The position numbers were made by a program, and so were the translations under genes. Of a stretch of DNA of 13,255 nt, positions 13,163-13,255 are shown one piece after another. Position 1 is the stretch's first letter. The number at the start of each line of letters is the position of its first letter. The stretch comes from S012-109 sp964425105. GTDB taxonomy: Bacteria > Pseudomonadota > Gammaproteobacteria > SZUA-140. The DNA is taken from the NCBI GenBank assembly GCA_964425105.1, contig CAYRLE010000073.1:1-13255 (forward strand), in the 5' to 3' direction. Under the pieces are notes generated by a model, which did not search any database, was not told where the DNA came from, and saw only the letters and a list, made by a program, of their open reading frames with translations.

Positions 13163-13197
13163 GTCAGATCCGCTCGCAGTGCGACCTCCGGGGAGCA

Positions 13198-13220
13198 AAG
13201 TAGTATTTCAAGTATAACAT
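13198..13220. promoter_or_regulatory. Candidate NsrR operator
   Basis: Two 11-base half-sites flank one central base: AAGTAGTATTT, C, AAGTATAACAT. This is the 11-1-11 layout of the NsrR site. Against the known consensus half AAGATGYATTT and its complement, the left half agrees at 9 of 11 positions and the right at 7 of 11. The halves match each other as reverse complements at 7 of 11. It covers the -10 region of nsrR, so autorepression is likely. Confidence 0.5.
13211..13219 (-). promoter_or_regulatory. Extended -10 promoter of nsrR
   Basis: The minus strand reads TGT then TATACT (13216-13211), an extended -10 with five of six consensus matches. Transcription would start near 13204, giving a leader of about 42 bases that includes GGAGG and GCGGA. 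No good -35 is visible at 13234-13240, which fits an extended -10 promoter. Confidence 0.5.
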
Positions 13221-13255
13221 TGTCGGACACTGATCCAGAAGCCTTAATTTTTCTG

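Overview
The window looks like chromosomal DNA of a GC-rich gammaproteobacterium. The core evidence is the gene order queG / nnr-tsaE-amiB-mutL with orn and rsgA alongside, which is the classic gammaproteobacterial neighbourhood. The presence of an NsrR regulator and a triheme c-type cytochrome points to a respiratory organism, perhaps a chemolithotroph or denitrifier; I cannot name the genus. There are 14 protein genes. I see no tRNA, rRNA, CRISPR, insertion sequence or prophage.

Layout. (1) 1-816: the end of a heptamer repeat array, then crcB (fluoride channel) translationally coupled to a DUF190 gene. (2) 996-2364: an unrecognised pair, a membrane-anchored coiled-coil protein with a long acidic tail and a 67-residue single-pass protein with a five-glycine zipper. 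(3) 2380-7900, minus strand: nnr (NAD(P)HX repair), tsaE (tRNA t6A), amiB (septal amidase) and mutL (mismatch repair, with endonuclease motifs). (4) 7920-9601, plus strand: queG (queuosine), then a secreted triheme cytochrome overlapping it by 37 bases. (5) 9705-10250, minus strand: orn. (6) 10412-12645, plus strand: an M48 (Ste24-type) membrane protease and rsgA. (7) 12683-13220, minus strand: nsrR with its probable promoter and operator.

Two signals go beyond ordinary genes. First, degenerate 7-base tandem repeats (consensus about GTGATGR) lie between genes at four places. Three of them show both arms of an inverted pair that can fold into long hairpins, and two sit at the tsaE/amiB and amiB/mutL junctions of the operon. 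Second, nnr, queG, mutL and rsgA lack a Shine-Dalgarno sequence and instead carry a -10-like hexamer 6 to 8 bases before the ATG, as expected for leaderless mRNAs. In the 19-base nnr/queG gap a single 11-base palindrome supplies both -10 boxes with exact mirror symmetry, a candidate bidirectional promoter.

The rest is mostly housekeeping: tRNA modification (tsaE, queG), metabolite repair (nnr), cell division (amiB), RNA turnover (orn), ribosome maturation (rsgA) and DNA repair (mutL). The coiled-coil/glycine-zipper pair is the best candidate for an undescribed protein module.
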